Shown: positions 31,899 to 40,222, counted from the first letter of the stretch. The stretch is DNA of 44,486 nt from Candidatus Gastranaerophilales bacterium (GCA_944326675.1 CALVET010000061.1:1-44486); one strand, 5' to 3'. Program-made: numbers and translations. Notes: generated by a model from the sequence alone, not told the origin.

Positions 31899-33011
31899 TT
31901 ATTGCTTTTCATTATTGTCTGAAATGACTTTTGAGTCAATCACTTTTGCATCTATAATTCCTTTTTCGCTATCTTTTTGAGCAGCTTTTTTATGCTCTTC
32001 AAAATCAAGCTGTTTATTAATAATAACAGTTTGAGCAATTTGGAATATATTACTTGTAACAAGGTATAATAAAGCACCTGCCGGTATAGGAATAAATACA
32101 AACGTTAAAACTATCATAACAGGCATTATAGTACCCATAGATTTTTGAATTGCTTCTTGAGTGGCGTCTTGATTTTTAGTTTTAGTTGTAGCCATCATAA
32201 CTTTTTGAGATAGCCAAATCGTTATACCAAACAATGCTACTAATAAAATTACATCATAATGAATTGCGTTTTGAGCAGGAATTGTTGGCACGCTTGCTGC
32301 TAAAATATCTCCTCTTCTGGTAAATTCGACATTTTCGGTTTCTTTAGTCATAATATTCATGACTGAAAGCTCAGCTTTTTGAATTTTATCAAGTTGGGCA
32401 AATTTAAGATTTAAACTGTCAAGAGAAATTTTGAGTTCAATAGGTTTATCTTTCTCGATTTCACCCTGAATTGAAACAGCTTTTTGCGGTTTTTCAATTT
32501 TAACATTTTCAATTACTTTATTATTTACTAAAAATACCTTTGCTGATTTTCCTGCTTGAAATTGCGCATTTTTACCAACAGAAAATTTGCCGTCCAAAGA
32601 AACGCCGGCATTTGATTTAATTGTTGCATCCAGCCTGTTTATAAATAAAAAGTTGGTATTTCCTGCCATTTGAATAAACTGAGGACTCATTAGAGCACTA
32701 TATAGCATAATGAAAACAGGAATTTGAATTAACATCGGTAAACAACCTGCTGTTGGGTTAAAATTGTGCTCTTTATAAAATTCCATCATTTTTTGCTGCA
32801 TTAATTGAGGATTATTCTTATATTTCTCCTGAATCATTTTCATTTTAGGAGTAAGCGTTTGCATATTTTTCATGGAACGTTGTTGAGAAACGTTTATCGG
32901 CCATAAGCATAGGCGCATTAAAATGGTAAAAATTATAATTGCCGTGCCGTATGAACCTGCGAAAGAGGCTAGTTTGTTTAAAATCTCTATTGTTAATGTT
33001 ACAAAATCCAT
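31899..33011 (-). CDS. yidC: YidC/Oxa1 membrane protein insertase
   Basis: 370 residues. It starts with a transmembrane segment GTAIIIFTILMRLCLWPINV, carrying the conserved Arg near residue 28 that contacts substrate. Next come the cytoplasmic QQRSMKNMQTLTPKMKMIQ hairpin and TAGCLPMLIQIPVFIMLYSA. A soluble insert of about 130 residues (about 120-250) separates this pair from the last membrane helices (VILLVALFGITIWLSQ, MIVLTFVFIPIPAGALLYLV). The insert, an external loop between TM segments, is characteristic of cyanobacterial-like YidC. GAGGAG precedes the ATG. It is divergent from mnmE. Confidence 0.92.
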   Translation of the reverse strand: MDFVTLTIEILNKLASFAGSYGTAIIIFTILMRLCLWPINVSQQRSMKNMQTLTPKMKMIQEKYKNNPQLMQQKMMEFYKEHNFNPTAGCLPMLIQIPVFIMLYSALMSPQFIQMAGNTNFLFINRLDATIKSNAGVSLDGKFSVGKNAQFQAGKSAKVFLVNNKVIENVKIEKPQKAVSIQGEIEKDKPIELKISLDSLNLKFAQLDKIQKAELSVMNIMTKETENVEFTRRGDILAASVPTIPAQNAIHYDVILLVALFGITIWLSQKVMMATTKTKNQDATQEAIQKSMGTIMPVMIVLTFVFIPIPAGALLYLVTSNIFQIAQTVIINKQLDFEEHKKAAQKDSEKGIIDAKVIDSKVISDNNEKQ

Positions 33012-33071
33012 ATATTCTCCTCGTTTATTAAAAGTCTAAATTATTTAAGTTTAATTTTACTATAAACATGA

Positions 33072-33077
33072 TAAAAT
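33072..33077 (+). promoter_or_regulatory. -10 box of predicted leaderless mnmE promoter
   Basis: TAAAAT ends 6 bases before the mnmE ATG. There is no Shine-Dalgarno. Confidence 0.4.
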
Positions 33078-33083
33078 TATCAT

Positions 33084-34415
33084 ATGGAAAATAATTTTGA
33101 TACAATTTGTGCAACATTAACACCTCAAGCACTCTCAGCAGTTGGAATAATAAGAATATCAGGCGATAAAGCTTTTAACATAGCAAATGAAATATTTTCT
33201 AAAACAATCACCCCAAAACAAATAAACTATGGTTTTATATTGGATGATAAAAAAAACAAGCTCGATGAAGTAATACTTTTGCCTTTTTTATCCCCTCACA
33301 GCTATACAGGTGAGGACGTTATTGAAATTCAAACCCATGGTAACCCATCTATTTTAAATGCGGTTTTAGAGTTAATAATTTCAAAAGGAGCAAGACTAGC
33401 TCAAAAAGGCGAATTTACAAAGCGCGCTTTTTTAAATCATCGAATTGATTTATCTCAAGCTGAAGCGGTTTTAGATGTTATTCATGCAAAAAGTACAAAA
33501 TCAGCTCAAAATGCACTAAATAATCTCGGCGGATATTTAAAAAACAAAATTAATACACTAAAGTCAGATTTAATTGATATTTATTCAAAAGTAATTGCTT
33601 CAATTGATTTTCCTGAAGATGTTGCTGAAGTTAACTCAAAAACAATCGTATCGATATGTAATGATAAAATTCTAGAAATTAACGACATTTTAAAAAACGC
33701 TAAAAGCCACGATTTTATTAGGGACGGTTTGTGTGCATGTTTAATTGGGGTTCCGAATGTCGGCAAAAGCTCTTTATTTAACGCTCTTTTAAATTATTCT
33801 CGTGCTATTGTAACAGATATTGCGGGCACAACAAGAGATACAATAAAAGAAGCAATCAATCTTGACGGATATATTGTTAATTTTATTGACACGGCGGGAA
33901 TAAGAGATAAAGAAAAAGCAGATTTAGTTGAGCAAATCGGAATTGATAATTCAATTGAAGCAATTAAACAATCTGACATCGTTTTATTTTTATATGAAAA
34001 TAATTTTTCTGATGAAATTGATGAAGAATTAATCAATTTAGCGAAAGATAAACAGGTTATTTTTGTTAAAACAAAAGCAGATATAAACAAAAAAAATGAC
34101 AACATAAACGCCATTGAAATAAGCTCAAAAAGTGGTTTTGGGGTTGATGTCCTCAAAAATAAAATAACATCAATAATAAAAAATCTAATTATTGAAGATA
34201 CAAACTATACAACAAATAAAAGACAACAGACTTGTTTGATAAGAGCAAAAGAATGCCTTGAAAACGTAATAAACACCTCTAAAATATCTGAAATAGCAGA
34301 TTTGTATGCAATGGATTTAAAAGGTGCAATTTTGGCATTAGATGAAATTACGGGCGAAGTTTTAACTGATAGCATTTTGGATAATGTCTTTTCAAACTTC
34401 TGTATCGGTAAATAA
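33084..34415 (+). CDS. mnmE: tRNA modification GTPase MnmE
   Basis: 443 residues. The N-terminal folate-binding domain (TICATLTPQALSAVGIIRIS) is followed by HGNPSILNAVLELIISKGAR, helical domain, G1 GVPNVGKSS (222-230), GTTRDT, DTAGIRDK and the C-terminal CIGK, whose Cys is needed for modification. With MnmG it adds carboxymethylaminomethyl or aminomethyl groups to U34 of tRNAs. The last 24 bases overlap the convergent FAD oxidoreductase gene. Confidence 0.96.
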   Translation: MENNFDTICATLTPQALSAVGIIRISGDKAFNIANEIFSKTITPKQINYGFILDDKKNKLDEVILLPFLSPHSYTGEDVIEIQTHGNPSILNAVLELIISKGARLAQKGEFTKRAFLNHRIDLSQAEAVLDVIHAKSTKSAQNALNNLGGYLKNKINTLKSDLIDIYSKVIASIDFPEDVAEVNSKTIVSICNDKILEINDILKNAKSHDFIRDGLCACLIGVPNVGKSSLFNALLNYSRAIVTDIAGTTRDTIKEAINLDGYIVNFIDTAGIRDKEKADLVEQIGIDNSIEAIKQSDIVLFLYENNFSDEIDEELINLAKDKQVIFVKTKADINKKNDNINAIEISSKSGFGVDVLKNKITSIIKNLIIEDTNYTTNKRQQTCLIRAKECLENVINTSKISEIADLYAMDLKGAILALDEITGEVLTDSILDNVFSNFCIGK

Positions 34416-35693
34416 TTTGCCTTTGATATATTTGGCAATTGCTTCACCCATAGACATGCAGCTTTTCTGCACCCTTAGGGCGCTATGAGTTTCAAAATCT
34501 GCTCCAACGAGCTTTCCAATGACACATAAATTTTCAATATCTGCACTAATTAATGACTCAACAGGCAATTTATAATCAACCGTTTTTAATAATACCGATT
34601 TGTTTTTTTCGCCCGAGTGGATATCAATAGGGTAATTAGCCTCCAAAACCGGGTTTTTAATTTCTTTTTGATTTAAAATGTCATTTTTAGTGTAAATATA
34701 TTTTGTTTTCACGCGGTTTTGTTCTCTTATACCAGTTTGAACCGCTATATTTACTATTATTGCATTTTCAAATCCGACAAAATATTTCTTAACAAAGCGA
34801 TACAGTCTATAAATTGCCATTCTGGCATTTTTCAATTCAAGCGAATATTTAAAAGGGTTATCTATATAATTGGCAAATCGAGGACAATTAAAAGCAACCT
34901 CGCCTTTAGCACCTGCAACTGAAAAAATTTGAAAATAACTTCGATCGCAATCTAATAAAATTCCATCTTGGACACCTTTTTTAAGATATTTATCCAATGC
35001 CCAATATTTTGATGTATCCCACGTAGAAGCAGTTGTAAAGTGGATTTCATTCATTGTATCTCTATCGTTTCGATAGGTATTGGTAATATTCTCATCAGAA
35101 TCTACTTGTTTAATAAATTCACAAAATTTATCTATATCGACATTGCCCAAAATAAATCTTAGAGAATTTTGTTGTTTTAAGTTTGAATCATGTAAAAAAT
35201 TACATCCGCATAGTTGTGAAAACTCACCTGAACCTGTAGCATCAACAAAATACTTCGCTTCGATTGGTATTGATAATAAATTAGATTTTAATATAACAGT
35301 ATTGATAAATTTGTTTTGCTTTTTTACTTCTAAAACTTCTGTTTCATATAAAATATCAAGATTGTTTTTTAATTCTTCAGAAGACAACAAATCATCCAAA
35401 ACAATTTTTAAAATCTCAGGATTGAACCAGCCATCATTTAAATCTTTATATGTAACTTGAGCTTTGTATTTTTTTGCGGTTTCAACAAGTTTATCATAAT
35501 ATTCGCAATTGTAATTTTTAACTGAAGATTTCATAACCGGAACAACAAGCCCGCCGGTCATTAAGCCGCCAAGAAAATTATTCTTTTCAACAAGCAAAGT
35601 TTTTAGATTGTTTTTAGCACAAATATAAGCACAAGCACAACCTGAGGTTCCGCCTCCAACAATTACAACATCATATTTTGCTAATTTTAACAT
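34392..35693 (-). CDS. FAD-dependent oxidoreductase (FAD_oxidored family)
   Basis: 433 residues. The N-terminal dinucleotide fold YDVVIVGGGTSGCACAYICA (about 8-27) and the LLVEKNNFLGGLMTGGLV segment mark the FAD-dependent oxidoreductase family. YFVDATGSGEFSQLCG (about 147-162) and LCVIGKLVGADFETHSALRV near the end complete the FAD pocket. Family members act on varied substrates and no specific reaction is deduced. It has a predicted leaderless start. Confidence 0.82.
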   Translation of the reverse strand: MLKLAKYDVVIVGGGTSGCACAYICAKNNLKTLLVEKNNFLGGLMTGGLVVPVMKSSVKNYNCEYYDKLVETAKKYKAQVTYKDLNDGWFNPEILKIVLDDLLSSEELKNNLDILYETEVLEVKKQNKFINTVILKSNLLSIPIEAKYFVDATGSGEFSQLCGCNFLHDSNLKQQNSLRFILGNVDIDKFCEFIKQVDSDENITNTYRNDRDTMNEIHFTTASTWDTSKYWALDKYLKKGVQDGILLDCDRSYFQIFSVAGAKGEVAFNCPRFANYIDNPFKYSLELKNARMAIYRLYRFVKKYFVGFENAIIVNIAVQTGIREQNRVKTKYIYTKNDILNQKEIKNPVLEANYPIDIHSGEKNKSVLLKTVDYKLPVESLISADIENLCVIGKLVGADFETHSALRVQKSCMSMGEAIAKYIKGKLFTDTEV

Positions 35694-35699
35694 AGTTTT

Positions 35700-35705
35700 A
35701 TTATA
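35700..35705 (-). promoter_or_regulatory. -10 box of predicted leaderless FAD-oxidoreductase promoter
   Basis: A perfect TATAAT on the minus strand ends 6 bases before the ATG at 35693. No Shine-Dalgarno. Confidence 0.5.
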
Positions 35706-35807
35706 ACATTTTTAAAGATTTATAATTCACTTTTTTGAATTAATTTTAGTAAAAATTGAAAATCTCGCTATAAGTTGCTTTAGATAGTATATCCATGTTA
35801 AACGATT

Positions 35808-35835
35808 GGTTATGATAATGTATATTATGTAAACA
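35808..35835 (+). other. attL: dif-like Xer site (host XerC arm, phage XerD arm)
   Basis: XerC-side arm GGTTATGATAA, centre TGTATA, XerD-side arm TTATGTAAACA. The centre is identical to E. coli dif, and the arms match it well (E. coli arms GGTGCGCATAA and TTATGTTAAAT). The 15 bases 35818-35832 are repeated exactly at 41447-41461. Confidence 0.85.
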
Positions 35836-35847
35836 CAGGAGTTAAAA

Positions 35848-36273
35848 ATGGAAAACAAGGAAAACATCAAAAAAAGAAAAACAACTACATTAAAAGACAT
35901 TCTAGACACTGCATTAATAATGAAAAATGTAGATAAAAAAAACAAGAGCAATACTAAAGAATTAATTCTGAAGAGTGTGGAATTATATGAGCCAATATCA
36001 TTTAAAGAAATTATCAAAATAAACAAGAAAAAATACAGAAATTTAAAAATAAAAATTCTGAAAGAAAACCTAGAAGAAACAATAAAATGTTTAAAAAATT
36101 CAATAGAAATATATAAAGAGTTGATAAATAGAACAGAATTTTGGGAAAGAAAAAGCACATACGATTTTAATTTTAAAGATTGGAACACACTAAAAAAAAC
36201 TAACGGAAAAATAACAAGATATTTCAATGAAATAAAGAATATATATGTAAAAATAGAAACGGAGGAAATATGA
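35848..36273 (+). CDS. phage protein of unknown function, first ORF after attL
   Basis: 141 residues, very rich in Lys and Ile, with several predicted helices and no motif that I recognise. AGGAG lies 6-7 bases before the ATG, which is 13 bases from the att site. The stop is TGA, overlapping the next start as ATGA. In the circular phage it would be the first gene downstream of the promoter at 41347, a position suiting an early or regulatory protein. The hydrophobic antisense frame here is an artefact of its lysine codons. Confidence 0.75.
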   Translation: MENKENIKKRKTTTLKDILDTALIMKNVDKKNKSNTKELILKSVELYEPISFKEIIKINKKKYRNLKIKILKENLEETIKCLKNSIEIYKELINRTEFWERKSTYDFNFKDWNTLKKTNGKITRYFNEIKNIYVKIETEEI

Positions 36274-36377
36274 AAATCGATTTAAACACAATTATTAAAA
36301 TCATCAATCTTGTTAAAACAGTAATTGAAATGATACAAGAGACATTTTTTAAAGAACAAGGAGAAAAAAATGTATAG
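36270..36377 (+). CDS. 35-residue phage micro-protein
   Basis: ATG at 36270 preceded by GGAGGAAAT, the best ribosome site in the prophage. The product starts MKIDLNTIIKIINLVKTVIE, an amphipathic helix with a hydrophobic face. It overlaps the previous stop (ATGA) and the next gene start. A membrane-active or lysis-related role is possible; there is no homology I can name. Confidence 0.6.
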   Translation: MKIDLNTIIKIINLVKTVIEMIQETFFKEQGEKNV

Positions 36378-36594
36378 TAGATATTTAAAAATGTTATTAA
36401 AAAAACAAAAGAGAGATTTGAAAGATATAAATAAATTCATAAAGAATGAAGAAGAAAAAGCAACACTGACTTATGAAAAAAATATAATAAAAAAATTATA
36501 TTCTGAAAAAGGATTGACAAAATTTGTAATAAGACAACTAGAAGAGCAAATAAAAAAAGTAGAAAATGGAGAAATAATAAAAAATGAAATTTAA
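36370..36594 (+). CDS. 74-residue lysine-rich phage protein
   Basis: AAGGAG lies just upstream of the ATG at 36370. It is highly charged and helical (KKQKRDLKDINKFIKNEEEK), likely coiled-coil, with no recognised domain. It overlaps the micro-protein before it and VP3 after it (11 bases), so it belongs to one tightly packed phage operon. Confidence 0.65.
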   Translation: MYSRYLKMLLKKQKRDLKDINKFIKNEEEKATLTYEKNIIKKLYSEKGLTKFVIRQLEEQIKKVENGEIIKNEI

Positions 36595-37189
36595 AAATCA
36601 TTATTCCCAAATAGGAAAAAAAGAAGGATTTAAAATTAAATATGATGCTGAAGATCTAACTGACCAAAGTCAATTATCAAGTGCAAGTATAACAGAAATG
36701 GCGAAAAGGTACGGAATAGACGCAATAATTGCAAAAGCAGAACAAAAGAATGTAGAAGCAAATAGCGCATTAGCTAATAAATTATATGGTAATGACTATA
36801 CACAAATGTTTAAATCAAAAGAAGAATTATTAAATACAAAGAAAAGATTAAATAATTTATTTGAAAATATTCCGGCAAGAATAAGAAAAGAACAATTTAA
36901 TGACAATCCAATGGAATTTATAAATGCTTATACTTGTAATGACGAAACAAAATTAGGAAAATTGGCGGAAATTGGAATTGTATCAAAATCACAACTTGAA
37001 TCAGTGAAAAATTACAATAAACAAATAAAACTACAAAAACAAGAAATTGAAACACAAAAAGCATTCATAAAAGCATTAGAAAGTAAGCAAGGAGAATTAT
37101 ATGAAAAATTTAAAGAAACTGGCAATATTAACATTAATAATATTCAAAACAATCAAACCGATAATACAAATGTACAAAAAAGTGTATAA
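36584..37189 (+). CDS. gokushovirus internal scaffolding protein VP3
   Basis: 201 residues. The family pattern is visible: LTDQSQLSSASITEMAKRYG (about 24-43), then NLFENIPARIRKEQFNDNPM and EFINAY (about 88-113), matching the gokushovirus scaffold segment 'L-P-x-x-I-R-x-x-F-x-N-N-P'. The C-terminal part is a coiled coil rich in Gln/Asn. It directs procapsid assembly with VP1. Its last 89 bases overlap the next ORF in another frame. Confidence 0.85.
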   Translation: MKFKNHYSQIGKKEGFKIKYDAEDLTDQSQLSSASITEMAKRYGIDAIIAKAEQKNVEANSALANKLYGNDYTQMFKSKEELLNTKKRLNNLFENIPARIRKEQFNDNPMEFINAYTCNDETKLGKLAEIGIVSKSQLESVKNYNKQIKLQKQEIETQKAFIKALESKQGELYEKFKETGNININNIQNNQTDNTNVQKSV

Positions 37190-37367
37190 TAATCTGATCA
37201 GAAATGATGAACAAATAAAAGAAAAATGTAAAAGCATAATAGAAGCTGACAAAGTAATAAAAACAACGTTTATTCATCCAAAAAAAGAATATGATGAAAA
37301 GATAAAACAAAGATTTAAAAGACAATGGAACAGTATGGAAAGGGTAAATAAATGTCAAATGCATTAA
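37101..37367 (+). CDS. 88-residue phage protein overlapping VP3, N-terminal membrane helix
   Basis: Begins within VP3 with its own AAGGAG 7 bases before the ATG, and ends 16 bases inside the capsid gene. Residues about 5-24 (KKLAILTLIIFKTIKPIIQM) are hydrophobic; the rest is basic and helical. The overlap at both ends and the ribosome site argue for a real gene. Function unknown; a VP5-like or lysis role is speculation. Confidence 0.65.
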   Translation: MKNLKKLAILTLIIFKTIKPIIQMYKKVYNNLIRNDEQIKEKCKSIIEADKVIKTTFIHPKKEYDEKIKQRFKRQWNSMERVNKCQMH

Positions 37368-39013
37368 ATATAGAAAAATTTTATAAGAGTTTTCCAACAT
37401 TATCACATAAAAGAAACAGATTCCCATTCGAAAAAGAAATAAATTGGAACATGAAACTTGGAGAGATAACACCAATTGCGGCAATTAGAGTAGTACCGGG
37501 ACAAACATATAATTTAGACATGTCTACAGTAATAAAAGTAGCACCATTATCAATAACACCAATGGATAATTTAGTAGCTAAATTTTTTGCATTTTATAAT
37601 CCGGATAGAAATGACTGGACAAAATATAAATACTGGTTTGGCGAAAAACAAAATCCAGAAAATCCTGAAGAAGAACCAACGTATTTAGTACCAAAAGTAA
37701 CAGCTCCGGAGGGAGGTTTTGAGTTTAATTCATTTTATGACAATATAGGATGCCCACCAGGAGTACCTAATTATAAAATTGATGCATTCTTACCAAGAAC
37801 AGATAGGCAAATTTATAACTATTATTTCAGAAATCAAACATTAGAAAATCCATTAAGTGTAAATCTAGGAGATGAAGATGACGACCCAAACGAAAATATG
37901 AAATTAAGAAAAATTTGCAAACCAAGAGATTTATTTACACAATGTTTACCTACACAAAGCGGTACAACTCCGGTTGAAATACCATTAGGAAGTACTGCAC
38001 CAGTTATAGGAAATGGTAAAACACTAGGATTAAGTAGTGGTACAATAAATGTAGGTATATGGCCGGACAGTAGTAGTGCAATAAATATTAGTACTTCAGC
38101 ATATGGAAAAGATGTTGGACAAAATTTACCAGAAGGAGAACCGGGCCCAATAGGATCATTAGGAGTAACAAAAGAAGGAAAAAATTCGGGTCTAATAGCG
38201 GACTTATCAAATGCAATGGGAGCACCATTAGAAGGTTTGTATCAAGCAGTAGCTTATAATACATTCCAATATCTAACGTCCAGAGGAGGAAATAGATATT
38301 TTGAACATATATCTAATATATATGGAACAGTAAATCCTGATGGAGTATTACAACAACCGGAATTTTTAGGTTCTACATCACAAATGATAGAATTTGATAC
38401 AGTTACACAAACATCATCAACAGCAAGTGAACCGACACCATTAGGAAATAGAACTGCTAATGGATATATGGAAAACTACGGCGAATTAATAAACAAATCT
38501 TTTGGAGAGTTCGGCTGGATTATAATATATGGTGTTGTAACGTGCTATCCAAAATATCAACAAGGCGTAAGCAAGTTAATGCAAACTGACGACCCACTAG
38601 AATTATTTAATCCAATTTTTAATTTAATGGGAGATGAAGCTATATACAGAAGTGAAATATTTGTACAATCTGATGATGTAGTAAATGAACAAGGAACACC
38701 AGTAAATGATGAAGTATTTGGATACGGAAAGAGAAACAGCAGATTATTATATCCGGTAAATGAAATACACGGAGAACAGAGAAGTAGTTATGCGCAATCA
38801 TTAGACGCATATCATTTTGCACAAGAATTTGAAGAAGCACCGACTTTAAATAAAGATTTTGACAAAGTAACGGATGAAGCTTTTAAAAGAGCATTGACAG
38901 TAACAAATGAAACACAATTTATATGTAATTCATTAATTACAGGAATACAAGATATAGAAGTACCATTAGAAGCAATACCAAATATAAACCCGATGTTGGC
39001 ATTCAATACTTAG
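37352..39013 (+). CDS. major capsid protein VP1 (Gokushovirinae)
   Basis: 553 residues. The N-terminal block (GEITPIAAIRVVPGQTYNLD then LSITPMDNLVAKFFAFYNP, about 36-92) and C-terminal block (SLDAYHFAQEFEEAPTLN, about 481-498) match the gokushovirus major capsid jelly-roll. The middle (about 185-340) is a Gly/Ser/Thr-rich variable insert, in the position of the three-fold spike loop that defines the subfamily and contacts the host. AAAGGG lies before the ATG. It is the strongest family marker in the prophage. Confidence 0.93.
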   Translation: MSNALNIEKFYKSFPTLSHKRNRFPFEKEINWNMKLGEITPIAAIRVVPGQTYNLDMSTVIKVAPLSITPMDNLVAKFFAFYNPDRNDWTKYKYWFGEKQNPENPEEEPTYLVPKVTAPEGGFEFNSFYDNIGCPPGVPNYKIDAFLPRTDRQIYNYYFRNQTLENPLSVNLGDEDDDPNENMKLRKICKPRDLFTQCLPTQSGTTPVEIPLGSTAPVIGNGKTLGLSSGTINVGIWPDSSSAINISTSAYGKDVGQNLPEGEPGPIGSLGVTKEGKNSGLIADLSNAMGAPLEGLYQAVAYNTFQYLTSRGGNRYFEHISNIYGTVNPDGVLQQPEFLGSTSQMIEFDTVTQTSSTASEPTPLGNRTANGYMENYGELINKSFGEFGWIIIYGVVTCYPKYQQGVSKLMQTDDPLELFNPIFNLMGDEAIYRSEIFVQSDDVVNEQGTPVNDEVFGYGKRNSRLLYPVNEIHGEQRSSYAQSLDAYHFAQEFEEAPTLNKDFDKVTDEAFKRALTVTNETQFICNSLITGIQDIEVPLEAIPNINPMLAFNT

Positions 39014-39021
39014 GAGGAAAA

Positions 39022-39165
39022 ATGGAAATTAATAAAATCTTATTAGAAGGATACTTAGTATTTGGCATTATATTAAGTTACACAATAACTTTTATGATGG
39101 GTGCATTGTATGGAGAAAGAAAAATGGAAGGAGAACAAAACAATGGCGAATCAATACAAAGCTAA
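39022..39165 (+). CDS. 47-residue single-span membrane protein of the phage
   Basis: ATG at 39022 follows AGGAGG by 4 bases, directly after the capsid gene. Residues about 10-31 (GYLVFGIILSYTITFMMGAL) form one transmembrane helix, and the tail is charged. Size, topology and placement suit a lysis or membrane-targeting peptide, but this is inference. It overlaps the next gene by 23 bases. Confidence 0.65.
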   Translation: MEINKILLEGYLVFGIILSYTITFMMGALYGERKMEGEQNNGESIQS

Positions 39166-39289
39166 AAAGAAATCATTATCAATGCAAGAGAATTTAAAAT
39201 CTTGGAACAAAGGAACAAAACAAAAATTAATTGCACAACCTAGCAACATACTAACTAAATCCAGTAGAAACGGATTAATTTTAACGTAA
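39143..39289 (+). CDS. 48-residue basic phage protein, candidate DNA-binding (VP8/J-like)
   Basis: Start chosen at ATG 39143 (MANQYKAKKK...), with AAGGAG 10 bases upstream; the longer frame from 39101 lies within the previous gene. Ten Lys/Arg and few acidic residues recall the small DNA-condensing proteins (J of phiX174, VP8 of gokushoviruses). The gene order after VP1 is compatible. Family identity is not proven. Confidence 0.55.
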   Translation: MANQYKAKKKSLSMQENLKSWNKGTKQKLIAQPSNILTKSSRNGLILT

Positions 39290-39304
39290 GAGGTAAAGCA
39301 ATAA

Positions 39305-39323
39305 GGGGGAGATATTCTCCCCC
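39305..39323 (+). other. GC-rich 8-bp hairpin between small basic protein and VP2
   Basis: GGGGGAGA, loop TAT, TCTCCCCC. It stands out in an otherwise AT-rich genome. There is no T-run after it. It could be an mRNA-stability or partial-termination signal, or a structure in packaged ssDNA. Confidence 0.6.
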
Positions 39324-39338
39324 GTTCATAGGTGTAAT

Positions 39339-40121
39339 ATGGTAGATTGGAATAAAATAAAAAATTATGCTACTAGCGGATTAAATACAATAAAAGATAT
39401 AGCAAGCAGTAATATACCAGGAGCAATATACAATGGAATAGGAGCAACAATGGGACTTTTTGGAATAGGAAGTTCAAACAGTGCAAAAGCAGCACAAAAA
39501 CAATATGAATATAATCTTGCACTACAGAAACAAGCACAAGATTGGAATGAATATATGTATAGAAATAGATATAAATTCCAATACGAAGATATGTTGAATG
39601 CAGGAATAAACCCACTTTTTGGAATGGGACAAGCACCAACAGTAACAAGTGGAACTAATAGTGTAGGAATGGCTGATGCAGTGGGAGAACAAAACAACAA
39701 ATTTCAGCAAATGATGTCATTATTAGACTTTGGGCAAAATTTATCAGCAAAAAGGGCACAAACAAAATTATTAGAAAATCAAGCAAATACAGAAGCAATA
39801 AATACGAATTTAAAATCATTAGAAGTAATACAACAGCAAATCAATAATCTAAAAGGACAAAAAGATTTAAAATATTATGATAGAGAAAAACTGGCAAATT
39901 TAAAAAATTTAGAAGCGCAAACATATAAGAATTTAAAAGAAGCACAAAATACTATGGCAGATACAAAACTTATTAATACAACAGTAAGAGGAACTGCAAG
40001 AGAAGTAAAACTTCAAGAAGATTGGGACAAAAATCATAGAATATTAAAAAATATAGCTAACACTATACGTCGTTTTGGTTTTGGAGGTTCGTTAGGTGTT
40101 TCGCTTCCTTTGAAGAAATAA
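39339..40121 (+). CDS. DNA pilot / minor spike protein VP2
   Basis: 260 residues. A Gly-rich hydrophobic N-terminal segment (NGIGATMGLFGIG, about 32-44) is followed by NEYMYRNRYKFQYEDMLNAG and INPLFGMG (about 69-96), the hallmark 'NRYQ-x-x-x-E-D-M-x-x-A-G-I-N-P' of gokushovirus VP2. The second half is a long coiled coil (about 140-225), fitting a DNA-translocating tube like that of phiX174 H. A GGTG lies upstream of the ATG. Confidence 0.9.
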   Translation: MVDWNKIKNYATSGLNTIKDIASSNIPGAIYNGIGATMGLFGIGSSNSAKAAQKQYEYNLALQKQAQDWNEYMYRNRYKFQYEDMLNAGINPLFGMGQAPTVTSGTNSVGMADAVGEQNNKFQQMMSLLDFGQNLSAKRAQTKLLENQANTEAINTNLKSLEVIQQQINNLKGQKDLKYYDREKLANLKNLEAQTYKNLKEAQNTMADTKLINTTVRGTAREVKLQEDWDKNHRILKNIANTIRRFGFGGSLGVSLPLKK

Positions 40122-40136
40122 ATTTATAAATTTTTG

Positions 40137-40160
40137 TTAATTTTCCTAGTCGAAAATTAA
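40137..40160. other. AT-rich hairpin upstream of the replication gene
   Basis: TTAATTTTC, 6-base loop CTAGTC, GAAAATTAA. It is the only perfect inverted repeat in the ~100-base VP2-VP4 gap and could be part of the replication origin or a regulatory element. No T-run follows. Confidence 0.4.
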
Positions 40161-40222
40161 TAAAAGATAATTGAATAATAATAACCAATAATAATATTTC
40201 CATAATGAAAGTATAACATAAA

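Noticed and set aside
35727-36227. 166-residue hydrophobic ORF on the minus strand
   Set aside because: It is antisense to a Lys/Ile-rich phage gene (AAA codons read as TTT, Phe), crosses attL, and has no ribosome site.
39365-39710. Overlapping minus-strand ORFs within VP2
   Set aside because: Antisense shadows of the VP2 gene with no ribosome sites; the VP2 assignment explains the region.
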